Assembly: GCA_025458905.1 (NCBI GenBank)
Contig: JALORN010000007.1
Coordinates: forward strand, 1 to 64,000
Length of the DNA stretch: 64,000 nt
Source of the DNA: Steroidobacteraceae bacterium
GTDB taxonomy: Bacteria; Pseudomonadota; Gammaproteobacteria; Steroidobacterales; Steroidobacteraceae
Reading direction: 5' to 3'
Shown here piece by piece: positions 51,542-60,634 of this stretch; the first letter of the stretch is position 1; the number at the start of each line of letters is the position of its first letter. The notes below the pieces were generated by a model. That model searched no databases and was not told the origin of the DNA. It saw only the letters and a list, made by a program, of their open reading frames with translations. The translations under genes and the position numbers were made by a program.

Positions 51542-52495
51542 TTAGTCGTTCGCGCCGATCAGGCGCTCGATCTCGGGGACGATCTGGAACAGGTCGCCGA
51601 CGAGGCCGATGTCGGCGATCTCGAAGATCGGCGCCTCGGCATCCTTGTTGACCGCGACGATGGTGCGCGCGTCCTTGATGCCGGTGAGGTGCTGGATCGC
51701 GCCGGAGATGCCGAAGGCGAGGTAGAGCTCCGGCGCGATGATCTTGCCGGTCTGGCCGACCTGCAGGTCGTTCGGGGCGTAGCCGGCGTCGACCGCCGCG
51801 CGCGAGGCGCCGACTGCCGCACCGAGGCGGTCGGCGAGGCCGTAGAGCAGCTTGAAGTTGTCGGCGCTGCCGAGCGCACGGCCGCCGGAGACCACGCGCG
51901 AGGCGGTCTGGAGGTCGGGCCGGTCGCTGCGCGCGGCCGAGACCGAGACGAAGCGAGTGTGCGTCGGCAGCTCGGCGGTGACCGCAACGCCCTCGACTGG
52001 CGCAGCGGTGGCCCCCGCGGCCGCGGCTTCGAACGAGGCGGTGCGCACGGTCGCCACCACGCGCGTGCCCGCCGGCACCTCGACGGTGACGATGGCATTG
52101 CCGGCGTACATCGGCCGGCGGAAGCGCGTCGCGCCCTCGGCCGCCATCACGTCCGAGAGCTGCGGCGCGTCGAGCAGCGCGGCGACGCGCGGCATCAAGT
52201 CCTTGCCGAAAGTCGTGGAAGGACCGAAAACGTGGCTGTAGCCCGCCGCGACCTGCACCACCTGGGGTGCGAGCGTGGCGGCGAGCGCCTGCGCGTTGGC
52301 GGCGTGATCGACGCGCAGCACCTTCGCGACGCCGGCGAGCGTCGCGGCCTGGGCGGCCACGGCCGCGCCGTCGGCGGCGAACACCGCGACTGTGATGTCG
52401 GCGCCGGGGATCGCCCGCGCGCAGGTGACGCACTTGGCGGTGGCGGGGTTCAGCTTCGCGCCGTCGTGTTCGGCGACGATCAGGATCTTGCTCAT
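51542..52495 (-). CDS. etfA: Electron transfer flavoprotein alpha subunit
   Basis: A 317-residue EtfA. The N-terminal part [12 protein letters not shown] and the FAD domain with [32 protein letters not shown] and [13 protein letters not shown] are canonical. With EtfB it carries electrons from acyl-CoA dehydrogenases to the quinone pool through ETF:QO. AAGGAA precedes the ATG. It follows etfB by 64 bases. Confidence 0.96.
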   Translation of the reverse strand: MSKILIVAEHDGAKLNPATAKCVTCARAIPGADITVAVFAADGAAVAAQAATLAGVAKVLRVDHAANAQALAATLAPQVVQVAAGYSHVFGPSTTFGKDLMPRVAALLDAPQLSDVMAAEGATRFRRPMYAGNAIVTVEVPAGTRVVATVRTASFEAAAAGATAAPVEGVAVTAELPTHTRFVSVSAARSDRPDLQTASRVVSGGRALGSADNFKLLYGLADRLGAAVGASRAAVDAGYAPNDLQVGQTGKIIAPELYLAFGISGAIQHLTGIKDARTIVAVNKDAEAPIFEIADIGLVGDLFQIVPEIERLIGAND

Positions 52496-52559
52496 CGAGT
52501 CCGTTCCTTGCGGTAGGGGCCTTGCGGCAGGCCTGGAGTCAGGGCGAGAAGGGCGCGGC

Positions 52560-53309
52560 TCACAGCAAGCCTTTCTTCTTCAAGGCGTCGACCAGTTCCC
52601 GCGCATCCTTGACCATCACGCCGCGCGAGCGCGTCGCGGGCGCCTCGAACTTCACGAGCTGCAGCGCCGGCTGCAGCGACACGCCGAGCGAGGCCGCGTC
52701 GAGCGTCTCGAGCGGCTTCTTCTTGGCCTTCATGATGTCCGGCAGCTTCACGTAGCGCGGCTCGTTCAGGCGCAGGTCGGTGGTGATCACCGCCGGCAGC
52801 TCGACCTCGAGGGTCTCGAGGCCGGCGTCGACTTCGCGGGTCACGGTGGCCTTGTCACCGGCGAGCTCGACCTTGGAGGCGAAGGTGGCCTGCGGGCGGC
52901 CCCAGAGCGCCGCCAGCATCTGGCCGGTCTGGCTGGCGTCGTCGTCGATCGCCTGCTTGCCGAGGATCGCGAGCATCGGCTGCTCCTTGTCGACCAGCTT
53001 GCGCAGCAGCTTCGCGGCGACCGGCGGCTCGATCGGCGCGTCGGTCTGCACGTGCAGCGCGCGGTCCGCGCCCATCGCGAGCGCCGTGCGCAGCTGCTGC
53101 TGGCAGTCCGCCGGGCCGATGGTGGCGACCACGACCTCCTCGGCCAGGCCCTTCTCCTTGATGCGCAGCGCCTCCTCGAGCGCGATCTCGTCGAACGGGT
53201 TGATGCTCATCTTGACGCCGTCGGTGACGACGCCGGTGCCGTCGGGCTTGACGCGGATGCGGACGTTGTAGTCGACGACCCGCTTGATCGACACGAGGAT
53301 GCGCTTCAT
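52560..53309 (-). CDS. etfB: Electron transfer flavoprotein beta subunit
   Basis: A 249-residue EtfB: MKRILVSIKRVVDYNVRIRV, MSINPFDEIALEEALRIKEK, VATIGPADCQQQLRTALAMGADRALH and the conserved LPDIMKAKKKPLE loop that contacts partner dehydrogenases. It binds AMP and pairs with EtfA. AAAGGAG before ATG 53309 supports the start. It is the first gene of etfBA, separated from the iclR-type gene by 241 bases containing a large inverted repeat. Confidence 0.96.
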   Translation of the reverse strand: MKRILVSIKRVVDYNVRIRVKPDGTGVVTDGVKMSINPFDEIALEEALRIKEKGLAEEVVVATIGPADCQQQLRTALAMGADRALHVQTDAPIEPPVAAKLLRKLVDKEQPMLAILGKQAIDDDASQTGQMLAALWGRPQATFASKVELAGDKATVTREVDAGLETLEVELPAVITTDLRLNEPRYVKLPDIMKAKKKPLETLDAASLGVSLQPALQLVKFEAPATRSRGVMVKDARELVDALKKKGLL

Positions 53310-53490
53310 CGCGGACGATGCTCCTTTCGAGGCGACTTCAGCAACGCAGCTCAAGTGGCCGGAAAATATGGGAATTCGACGAGGCCCGCAGCCGGGCGCG
53401 GGCCGTTGGGCGGTGCATCATAGCGATGGTGGCTTGTCCCGTCAGCCCCGCACGGCACGCAGCCAAGAACTCGCATGCGGGGCAACCAGA

Positions 53491-53550
53491 AGCCGGCCGC
53501 GGCGCCGGGTCGCGCGAGGCGGAGCCCCGGCGCGACGGCCGCGGCTGGCT
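53491..53550 (-). terminator. Long imperfect inverted repeat after the IclR-type gene
   Basis: A G+C-rich imperfect inverted repeat begins right after the IclR stop. The inner arms GCGCCGGG (53502-53509) and CCCGGCGC (53526-53533) pair perfectly, and outer arms near 53491-53501 and 53538-53550 (AGCCGGCCGCGG with CCGCGGCTGGCT) extend the stem. No T tract, so termination is plausible but not proven. Confidence 0.4.
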
Positions 53551-54372
53551 TCAGCGCGAGGCCACCAGGGTCGGGCGCGGGGCCTGCTGCGGGGCGTCGC
53601 GTTGCTGGTCGAGGAAGTTCTGGCGGATCTTCTGCGCGGTCTCGCGCAGCTTCGGCAGGAAGCGGTCGACGGCGAGCTTCAGCGGCACGGCCGTCCCGCT
53701 GAAGCGGATCATCACCGCCGCCAGCACGCGATCGTCGATCATGATCGGCACCGACAGGCTGATCTCGTCGGAGACCCGCCGCGGCCGCACCGCCGAGGCA
53801 TAGCCCTGCATCTTGATCTCGTTCAGCAGCTTCATCACCTCGGGGCGGTTGCGCGCCATCTTGTCTTCCTCGCGGGTGGAGCGCGCGAGGATGTCGAGCA
53901 GCGAGTCGCGCTGCGTCGGTGGCGAGAACGCCAGGTAGACCCGGCCTGAGGACGAGGTGAGCATCGGCACGCGGAAACCGGCAGAGAAGCGCTCCACCGC
54001 GAGCGGGCTGCGATGGTCCGTGGACTCGCGCACCATCATCGAGGTGCCCGACAGGGAGGCGATGGCCACCGGCCAGACGATGTCCTTGCCGAGCTCATAG
54101 ATGTAGGGGCGCGCGATCTGCGTCACCCAGGCCTCGTCGTCGTACCCGTCGGAGAGCCCGCGCACCATGATCGTCAGGCGATAGCGATCGTCGGTCGAGT
54201 CGCGGTAGACGAAGCCGGCGTGGCTCAGCGTCTCCAGGATGCGGTAGGTGGTGGTGCGCGGCAGCTTGATCTCCTGCGCGACCTCGGAGACGGTCGCGCC
54301 GTTGCGCAGGTTCAGGACGGTGAGGGCGTCGAGCCCGCGGATGAGGGCGCGAATCGGTCGTGTGCTTTCCAT
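53551..54372 (-). CDS. IclR-family transcriptional regulator
   Basis: A 273-residue regulator. An N-terminal winged helix (PIRALIRGLDALTVLN, then TVSEVAQEIKLPRTTTYRILETL) is followed by the IclR effector domain (SGTSMMVRESTDH, MLTSSSGRVYLAF, GYASAVRPRRVSDEISLSVPI). IclR proteins sense small organic acids and usually control an adjacent divergent operon, here the cluster from 54797. ATG 54372 gives the family-like start. Two inverted repeats in the divergent gap are candidate operators. Confidence 0.92.
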   Translation of the reverse strand: MESTRPIRALIRGLDALTVLNLRNGATVSEVAQEIKLPRTTTYRILETLSHAGFVYRDSTDDRYRLTIMVRGLSDGYDDEAWVTQIARPYIYELGKDIVWPVAIASLSGTSMMVRESTDHRSPLAVERFSAGFRVPMLTSSSGRVYLAFSPPTQRDSLLDILARSTREEDKMARNRPEVMKLLNEIKMQGYASAVRPRRVSDEISLSVPIMIDDRVLAAVMIRFSGTAVPLKLAVDRFLPKLRETAQKIRQNFLDQQRDAPQQAPRPTLVASR

Positions 54373-54446
54373 GGACGGCGAGTCTCCGTGGATCACTATT
54401 GGAAGGAGGAGGCGCAGCGGCCGGAGCTTGCCTGTGCCTGCGTCGC

Positions 54447-54465
54447 TTGTCCACCCTCTGGACAA
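54447..54465. promoter_or_regulatory. Inverted repeat TTGTCC-N7-GGACAA, candidate IclR operator
   Basis: TTGTCC (54447-54452) and GGACAA (54460-54465) form a perfect 6-7-6 inverted repeat 75 bases upstream of the IclR-type start. Size and location fit an IclR operator controlling both directions. Confidence 0.5.
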
Positions 54466-54478
54466 TATCCCGACCTGC

Positions 54479-54489
54479 GGTCAGTGACC
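54479..54489. promoter_or_regulatory. Palindrome GGTCA-G-TGACC, second candidate operator
   Basis: A perfect 5-1-5 palindrome, 14 bases from the TTGTCC repeat in the same divergent gap. It could be a second regulator site or a half of a compound operator. Confidence 0.4.
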
Positions 54490-54796
54490 AAAAGCAGGTA
54501 TCCCAAGTGCTTGATTCTTTTGCCCTGCAAAATGACCGGCAGGTTACAGGAGCGTCATCCGGACCATCGGCGCCTGAACCCGATCGGCGCCCCGGCCATC
54601 GGCCGGGGCGTGCCGCTGCGGCAGTGGTCGCGCGCGCGTCTCGCGCATCGCACCGTCGTCACGGCCGGCTGGCCGGGTGCCCGCCGGGACGGCATAGTCG
54701 CAGCCCTTCGGGCCCGCCACGGATCGGTCCGCGGCGCATGACCGCGCCGCTCCTCTGGCGCCCCCCGGCCCGCGACCCCAGGGAACCCATCGCGCC

Positions 54797-55798
54797 ATGC
54801 ACTACGACTACGTACCGATCACGCACCGCGGTCCGCTGAAGTGGCCCGGCAACAAGCGCGTCGCGCTGATCATCACCATCAACCTCGAGACCTGGGACCT
54901 GATCAAGGACACCGACCGGCCCTACTACGCCGGCGGCCCGGCGATCCTTCCCGACATCCTCCCGGGCAACACGCCCGACTTCCCGAACTACACCTGGCGC
55001 GAGTACGGCCAGCGGGTCGGCGTCTACCGGATGTTCGACACCTTCGACGAGATGAAGGTCCGGCCGTCGTGCACGATCAATGCGGTCACGGCCCTGCGCC
55101 GCCGGCCGATGCTCGACGCGGCGCTGAAGCGCGGCTGCGAGATCCTCGCGCACAACTACGAGCAGGGCGAGCTGCTGACGGAGTTCGCCAAGGACCCGGC
55201 CAAGGAGCGCGACGTGATCGCGCGCACGCTCGAGGTCTACGAGCAGCACGTCGGCCGCAAGGCGCGCGGCTGGCTGTCCTCGTCGCTGCGCGGCACGCTG
55301 AACACCGCCGACATCCTCGCCGAGCACGGCCTGATCTTCTATTGCGACCTGATGAACGACGACCAGCCCTACCTCGTGCAGACCCCGCACGGGCCGATCG
55401 TCTCGACCCCGTACACGAACGAGATCAACGACTTCACGATCCTGACGCGGCGCAACCACACCACCGACGAGTTCCGCGACATCCTGATCGAGGAACTCAC
55501 GGTGCTCTACAAGGAGGCGGCCGAGACGGGCAAGATGATGAACGTCGGGCTGCACCCGCACGTCAGTGGTCGTGCCTACCGGGTGCGTGCGCTGCGCGAG
55601 TTCATGCGCTATGCGAAGTCGCTGAAGGGGGTGTGGTTCGCGACCCGCGAGGAGATCGCCACCTGGTACCTCGCCAACCATGCCTCGCACATCCCGCCCG
55701 GCTCCGCCGCTGCGGTGCCGGCCGCGGCGGGCGCAGCGGTACGCGGCAAGCGGGCCGTCGCGGCGCGCGCCGGGGCCAAGGGCCGCCGCACGCGCTGA
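54797..55798 (+). CDS. Polysaccharide deacetylase family protein, PuuE-allantoinase-like
   Basis: A 333-residue NodB-fold protein. VALIITINLETWD stands where the catalytic DD motif lies in chitin deacetylases; related PuuE allantoinases also diverge here. EILAHNYEQGEL carries the metal-type His, and MMNVGLHPHVSGRAYRVRAL with the final FATREEIATWY matches the PuuE pattern. Hydrolysis of a cyclic or acetylated amide is likely, substrate unknown. The last 45 residues are a basic Ala-rich tail. First gene of the IclR-linked cluster. Confidence 0.8.
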   Translation: MHYDYVPITHRGPLKWPGNKRVALIITINLETWDLIKDTDRPYYAGGPAILPDILPGNTPDFPNYTWREYGQRVGVYRMFDTFDEMKVRPSCTINAVTALRRRPMLDAALKRGCEILAHNYEQGELLTEFAKDPAKERDVIARTLEVYEQHVGRKARGWLSSSLRGTLNTADILAEHGLIFYCDLMNDDQPYLVQTPHGPIVSTPYTNEINDFTILTRRNHTTDEFRDILIEELTVLYKEAAETGKMMNVGLHPHVSGRAYRVRALREFMRYAKSLKGVWFATREEIATWYLANHASHIPPGSAAAVPAAAGAAVRGKRAVAARAGAKGRRTR

Positions 55799-55846
55799 GC
55801 GCGGTCGGGCGGCCGCCGTTTCATTTCCAGTCTCAGGAGATCCGCC

Positions 55847-57361
55847 ATGACAATGGACGTCGCACCGATCGAACCGAAGACCGAGGGCGCGAAGCGCTTC
55901 CTCGCGCAGTCGCGGCGGCGCATGCTGATCGCCGACGAATGGGTCGACGCGGCCTCCGGCCGCACCTTCGACACCGTGAACCCGGCGACGGGCGTGGTGC
56001 TCGCCCAGGTCGCGGCCGGCGATGCCACCGACGTCGACCGCGCGGTCGCGGCGGCGCGGCGTGCGTTCGAGTCCAGTGCCTGGCGCGACATGATCCCGGC
56101 GCAGCGCGCCCGCCTGCTCTGGAAGATGGCCGACCTGATCGAGCAGAACATCGACGAGCTGGCCGAGCTCGAGACGCTCGACCAGGGCAAGCCGGTGTGG
56201 GTCGGGCGCTACGCGGAGATCCCCGGGGCGATCGAGCAGTTCCGCTATTTCGCGGGGCAGGCGATGCGCATCGAGGGCACCACCATCCCGACCTCGATCA
56301 ACTACCAGCCCGCCGGCAAGAAGGTCTTCGCTTACACCGTCAAGGAACCCATCGGCGTGGTCGGGGCGATCGTCCCGTGGAACTCGCCGATCGTCCTGAC
56401 CGCGATGAAGATCGCGCCGGCGCTCGCCGCCGGCTGCACGATGGTGCTGAAGCCTGCCGAGGACACTTCGCTGACGGCGATCCGCCTCGCCGAGCTGATG
56501 GTCGAGGCCGGGTTCCCGCCGGGCGTGTTCAACCTCGTCACCGGCCTCGGCGAGGCCGCCGGCGCCGCGCTCGCCGCCCACCCGGGCGTCGACAAGATCG
56601 CCTTCACCGGCTCGACCGAGGTCGGGAAGCTGATCGTGCAGGCGGCGCGCGGCAACCTGAAGAAGCTCACGCTCGAGCTCGGTGGCAAGTCGCCGGCCGT
56701 GGTGCTCGACGACGCCGACCTCGAGCTCGCGATCCCGGGCGCCGCCAACGCGATCTTCTTCAACAGCGGCCAGGTCTGCGTCGCGGGTTCCCGCCTGTAC
56801 GTCCACGAGAAGGTCTTCGACCGGGTGCTGGAAGGCGTCGCGGCCTACGCCCGGGGCATCAAGCTCGGCAACGGGCTCGATCCCTCCACCCAGATGGGCC
56901 CGGTCGTCAGCCGCAAGCAGGCCGACCGAGTGGCCGGATACATCGCCTCGGGTCTCTCCGAGGGCGCGACCGCCGTGGCGGGCGGCCGGCAGCTCGGGCC
57001 CGCCGGCACCTTCATCGAGCCGACGGTGCTGGTCGGCGCCAAGCCGACTGCGAAGGTGGTGCGCGAGGAGATCTTCGGGCCGGTGGTCGTCGCCACGCCG
57101 ATCCGCTCGCTGGAGGAAGTGCCGGCGATCGCCAACGACAGCGAGTACGGGCTCGCCGCCAGCGTCTGGACGCAGGATCTCTCGGCCGCCCACCGGCTGG
57201 CTGCGCAGATCCGCGCCGGCACCGTCTGGATCAATTGCCATTCGATGTACGATGCAACCTTGCCGATCGGCGGCATGAAGCAGTCGGGCTGGGGTCGCGA
57301 CAGCGGCCACCAGGCGCTCGACAATTATCTCGAGACCAAGACGGTCTGCGCGGTGATCTGA
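55847..57361 (+). CDS. Aldehyde dehydrogenase
   Basis: A 504-residue aldehyde dehydrogenase with N179 (VPWNSPI), E277 (LELGGK) and C311 (NSGQVCVAGS). AGGAG 7-8 bases upstream fixes ATG 55847. It resembles betaine- or phenylacetaldehyde-type enzymes, about 30-odd percent like the one at 20861 by eye at the motifs, but is not a recent duplicate. It follows the deacetylase by 48 bases and probably oxidises a product of the same pathway. Confidence 0.93.
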   Translation: MTMDVAPIEPKTEGAKRFLAQSRRRMLIADEWVDAASGRTFDTVNPATGVVLAQVAAGDATDVDRAVAAARRAFESSAWRDMIPAQRARLLWKMADLIEQNIDELAELETLDQGKPVWVGRYAEIPGAIEQFRYFAGQAMRIEGTTIPTSINYQPAGKKVFAYTVKEPIGVVGAIVPWNSPIVLTAMKIAPALAAGCTMVLKPAEDTSLTAIRLAELMVEAGFPPGVFNLVTGLGEAAGAALAAHPGVDKIAFTGSTEVGKLIVQAARGNLKKLTLELGGKSPAVVLDDADLELAIPGAANAIFFNSGQVCVAGSRLYVHEKVFDRVLEGVAAYARGIKLGNGLDPSTQMGPVVSRKQADRVAGYIASGLSEGATAVAGGRQLGPAGTFIEPTVLVGAKPTAKVVREEIFGPVVVATPIRSLEEVPAIANDSEYGLAASVWTQDLSAAHRLAAQIRAGTVWINCHSMYDATLPIGGMKQSGWGRDSGHQALDNYLETKTVCAVI

Positions 57362-57445
57362 GCGCCGCCGGCTGCCCACCGGCCCGCCCGCGCGCGGCAC
57401 GCCGCGGCGGGTGCCGCCGGGCGCGTGCCGGCGAGGAGCGGTGCA

Positions 57446-58795
57446 TTGACGAGCGACACCAGGCTTTCCGCGACCCAGCTGCTGGCGTATGCCGCGCCGA
57501 CGGTGGCGCTGCAGTCGATGATGGTGCCGCTGCTGATGTACCTGCCGCCGACCTATTCGCAGGTCGCCGGGCTCTCGCTCGCCACGGTCGGCCTGATGTT
57601 CGCCATCGGCCGGGCGTTCGAGGCGCTGACCGACCCGCTGATCGGGGCGCTGTCCGACCGCACGACCCTCGCGTTCGGACGGCGGCGCACCTGGATGGCG
57701 GTCGGCGCGCCGATCGCGATGGTGGCGACGTATTTCCTGCTCACGCCCGCACCCGGCACCTCGGCGCTCTACCTGCTGGCCTGGCTGCTGGTGTTCTACG
57801 GCGGGTGGACGATGGTGTTCATCCCTCACCAGACGTGGGGCGGGGAACTGAGCGCCGACTACCACGAGCGTACCCGCATCGCCGGCTTCCGCGAGACCGG
57901 CGCCTTCGTCGGCTATCTCGCCGCCTCGGGGATCCCGCTGGTCTACCTGCAGCTGGTCCTCGGCAAGAATGCGCCGACCTTCGAGGAGATCGTGCAGACG
58001 ATCGGCGTGTTCTTCGTGGTCGCGCTGCCGCTGTTCGTGCTGTGGTGCTTCTCGGCCGTGCCGGCGGCCGAGGGGGCGAAGGGCGAGTCGCCGCCGTCCT
58101 GGGGCGAGCTGTTCGCGATCCTCCGGCGCAACAAGCCGTTCGCGCGCCTGGTGTCGGCCTACTTCGTGGATAGGCTGGCGATGGGCATCTATTTCTTCGC
58201 ACAGCCGCTGCTGGTCGTCTATGCGCTCGGCATGGCGGAGCACCTGCTCTGGATCAGCCTCGCCAACACTCTCTCGGCGGCGCTGTTCGCGCCGCTGTGG
58301 GTGCCGGTCACGCGACGCTTCGGCAAGCACCGCGCCTATTGCATCGCGAACCTCGTCACGATGCTCTCCTACCTGCTGCTGTTCGTCGCCCGGCCGGGCG
58401 ACCTGGCGGTGCTGGTGCTCGCGAACGTGATCATGGGCCTGGGCAACGGGGGCACGATGATCACTCCGCCGGCGATGGCTGCCGACGCGGTCGACCACGA
58501 CGAGCTGCAGTCCGGCGTGCAGCAGATGGGCGGGCACATGGCCTTCATCGCCTTCGTGTTCAAGGCCGGCATGGCCTTCGGGCCGCTGGTCGGCGCCGCC
58601 TGCCTCGCGCTGTTCGGCTACGAGACATCGGGGCAGGCGCTCGATGCGCGCTCGACCTTCGGCATCCAGCTGTGCGCGTCCTGGCTGCCGATCGCGCTGC
58701 TGCTGGTGCCGTTGTCCATGATGTGGAAGTACCCGATCGATTCCGCGCGCCACGCGGAGATCCGGCGCATGCTGGAGGCCCGTCGCCCGGCATGA
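57446..58795 (+). CDS. GPH-family cation symporter (MelB-like MFS)
   Basis: A 449-residue 12-helix transporter. The GPH signature is visible as DPLIGALSDRTTLAFGRRRTW, and HQTWGGELSADYHERTRIAG and GNGGTMITPPAMAADAVDHDEL match the family's second-half motif. GPH proteins import glycosides and similar solutes with Na+ or H+. The best start is TTG 57446, because GAGGAG lies 7 bases upstream; an in-frame GTG at 57425 is possible. Likely importer for the cluster. Confidence 0.88.
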   Translation: MTSDTRLSATQLLAYAAPTVALQSMMVPLLMYLPPTYSQVAGLSLATVGLMFAIGRAFEALTDPLIGALSDRTTLAFGRRRTWMAVGAPIAMVATYFLLTPAPGTSALYLLAWLLVFYGGWTMVFIPHQTWGGELSADYHERTRIAGFRETGAFVGYLAASGIPLVYLQLVLGKNAPTFEEIVQTIGVFFVVALPLFVLWCFSAVPAAEGAKGESPPSWGELFAILRRNKPFARLVSAYFVDRLAMGIYFFAQPLLVVYALGMAEHLLWISLANTLSAALFAPLWVPVTRRFGKHRAYCIANLVTMLSYLLLFVARPGDLAVLVLANVIMGLGNGGTMITPPAMAADAVDHDELQSGVQQMGGHMAFIAFVFKAGMAFGPLVGAACLALFGYETSGQALDARSTFGIQLCASWLPIALLLVPLSMMWKYPIDSARHAEIRRMLEARRPA

Positions 58796-58817
58796 CCGCG
58801 GCGGGGCAGGGGGTCTC

Positions 58818-60059
58818 GTGAAGCTGGTCCGGATCATCGGCAAGCTGCTGCTGTGGCTCGTCGGGCTCGCGCTCGGCGCGTCCGCGGTGGCGCTGCTCGT
58901 CGCCTACGTCGCCGACCCGTCGGTGGTCCGCAACCTGTTCTTCGGCCCCAGGATGGGGGAGGTCACCCAGATCGCGCGCGCGCAGCCGCAGGAGGCGGTG
59001 CCGGGCGTCGAGCGCGACGACATCCCGGTGGCCGCGGCCGACGGCATCGACCCTGCGGGCCTCGCCGCCGCGGAGGCCTATGCGGCGCAGACCAACTCGG
59101 TCGCGTTGCTGGTGTGGCACCGCGGGGCGCTGCGCTACGAGAAGTACTGGCCGGGCTACGACCGCACCTTCCGCACCGACACCTTCTCCGCGCACAAGAC
59201 CGTGATGGGCCTGCTCTACGGCGCGGCGATCGCCGACGGGTTCATCGAGTCGGTCGACGAGCCCGCCGCCACCTACCTGCCGGAGTGGCGCGGCGATGCG
59301 CGGCGCGAGATCCGCATCCGTGACCTGCTGCAGATGTCGAGCGGGCTCGAGCTGCCGGTGTTCGGCACCTGGCGCGGTTTCCGCGTGACCCTAGGCAGCG
59401 ACCTGCCCGCCACCGTGCTGCCCCTGCAGCCCGAGAAGCCGCCCGGGACAGACTTCCAGTACAGCAACGCCAATGCCGCGATCCTCGGCATCGTGCTGCA
59501 GAACGCCGTCGGCAAGCGCTATGCGCAGTACCTCTCCGAGCGCCTCTGGAGCCGCATCGGCGCGCCTTCGGCCTCGGTCTGGCTCGACCACGAGGGCGGC
59601 ATGCCGCGCACCTTCTGCTGCATCTACACGACCGCGCGCGGCTGGCTGCAGGTCGGGCGGCTGATCCTCGACGGCGGCCGCAGCGGCGGCGAGCAGGTGG
59701 TCCCGGAAGCGTGGATCCGCGAGATGACCACGCCCGCGAAGACCAATCCGAACTATGGATACCAGATCTGGCTGGGCTCGCCTCCGGGCAAGGAGCGCAA
59801 GTACAACGACAAGACCGTCAAGGCGTTCCACTCCGAGCCCTACGTGGCCCAGGACATCCGCTACGTCGACGGCTTCGGGGGCCAGCGTGTCTACATCGTC
59901 CCGTCGCAGGAGCTGATCATCGTGCGCACCGGCCAGGCGATCTTCGACTGGGATGATGCGATCATCCCGAACGCTATCCTGCGTGCGCTGCGGCCGCAGG
60001 CCGCGACGGCTGCGGTCCCGGTGGCCACGCCGCCCGCGGCGGCGGGAGCGGCGCCATGA
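58818..60059 (+). CDS. Serine hydrolase of the beta-lactamase/DD-peptidase (class C-like) family, membrane-anchored
   Basis: A 413-residue protein with an N-terminal membrane segment (LLLWLVGLALGASAVALLVAYV) and a beta-lactamase-type domain. The catalytic SxxK is S124-K127 (TFSAHKTVMG), and YxN is Y215-N217 (QYSNANA). The domain faces the periplasm. Such enzymes are often esterases or 6-aminohexanoate-dimer hydrolases (nylB) rather than antibiotic beta-lactamases. GTG 58818 follows a G-rich ribosome site. Its stop overlaps the cytochrome b gene. Confidence 0.85.
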   Translation: MKLVRIIGKLLLWLVGLALGASAVALLVAYVADPSVVRNLFFGPRMGEVTQIARAQPQEAVPGVERDDIPVAAADGIDPAGLAAAEAYAAQTNSVALLVWHRGALRYEKYWPGYDRTFRTDTFSAHKTVMGLLYGAAIADGFIESVDEPAATYLPEWRGDARREIRIRDLLQMSSGLELPVFGTWRGFRVTLGSDLPATVLPLQPEKPPGTDFQYSNANAAILGIVLQNAVGKRYAQYLSERLWSRIGAPSASVWLDHEGGMPRTFCCIYTTARGWLQVGRLILDGGRSGGEQVVPEAWIREMTTPAKTNPNYGYQIWLGSPPGKERKYNDKTVKAFHSEPYVAQDIRYVDGFGGQRVYIVPSQELIIVRTGQAIFDWDDAIIPNAILRALRPQAATAAVPVATPPAAAGAAP

Positions 60060-60631
60060 GCGCATCGGTCGCGTCCGGCGAGTCGCGCGCTTCCCCGGGG
60101 CTCGTCACGCTGGAGAAGGCGCTCTCGGTCGCGATCTTCGCGCTGGTGCTGTTCCAGATGTACCAGTCGACCAAGGTGGGCGTCACGCCGCGCGGCACGC
60201 CGGCGCGCGAGGCGCTGCAGCACTCGCACATCTCGGTGGGCCTCAGCGTGCTGCTGCTGCTGGTGCCGCGCCTCTGGCTGTGGGCGAGGCTGCCGCGGCC
60301 GCCGCGTCCGGCGCGGGTGCCGGCCGCGGCCGACGCGCTCGCCCGGCACTGCAACCTCGCGTTCTACCTGACGCTGCTCGGCTTCTGCCTCACGGGCCCG
60401 ATCTTCGCCTGGTCCGAGGGCCATGCGGTGAGCTGGTTCGGCCTCGTGCCTCTGCCGGACCTCGTCGACGAGAGCTACCGCCTGTCCGTGACGCTCGGCT
60501 ACCTGCACAGCGTGATCGGCTTCTGGATCCTCTACCTCACCGGTTTCACGGTGCTGGTCGCCCTCTGGCAAGCCCTGCGTTACCGCGCGCCGCCGTGGCG
60601 GCTGCTGCCGGCGTTCGGCTGGGGGCGCTGA
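60056..60631 (+). CDS. Cytochrome b561-type membrane protein
   Basis: A 191-residue protein with four hydrophobic segments and histidines placed for b-heme ligation: QHSHISVGLSVLLLL, LARHCNLAFYLTLLGF and YLHSVIGFWILYLTGF. Bacterial b561 proteins pass electrons between quinol and periplasmic partners. The ATG overlaps the serine hydrolase stop by four bases, and the cytochrome c gene follows 3 bases later, so the two likely form a redox pair. Confidence 0.85.
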   Translation: MSASVASGESRASPGLVTLEKALSVAIFALVLFQMYQSTKVGVTPRGTPAREALQHSHISVGLSVLLLLVPRLWLWARLPRPPRPARVPAAADALARHCNLAFYLTLLGFCLTGPIFAWSEGHAVSWFGLVPLPDLVDESYRLSVTLGYLHSVIGFWILYLTGFTVLVALWQALRYRAPPWRLLPAFGWGR

Positions 60632-60634
60632 GCG

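Larger units (their letters stand above)
54373..54796. other. 424-base divergent region between iclR-type gene and the deacetylase cluster
   Basis: This non-coding gap should hold both promoters. Apart from two inverted repeats (54447-54465 and 54479-54489) it contains a less G+C-rich stretch (about 54490-54535) with TTGATTCTTTTGCC that could be part of a promoter. The last 250 bases before the ATG at 54797 are G+C-rich and unremarkable; that leaves an unusually long leader if transcription starts near the repeats. Confidence 0.5.

Noticed and set aside
54659-58843. 1394-codon minus-strand open frame across the deacetylase, aldehyde dehydrogenase and symporter genes
   Set aside because: Antisense shadow; the three plus-strand genes have intact catalytic motifs and ribosome sites.
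58818-60059. Antibiotic-resistance beta-lactamase
   Set aside because: The SxxK/YxN fold is shared by many esterases and peptidases; context is catabolic and redox, and a lactamase role is not supported.
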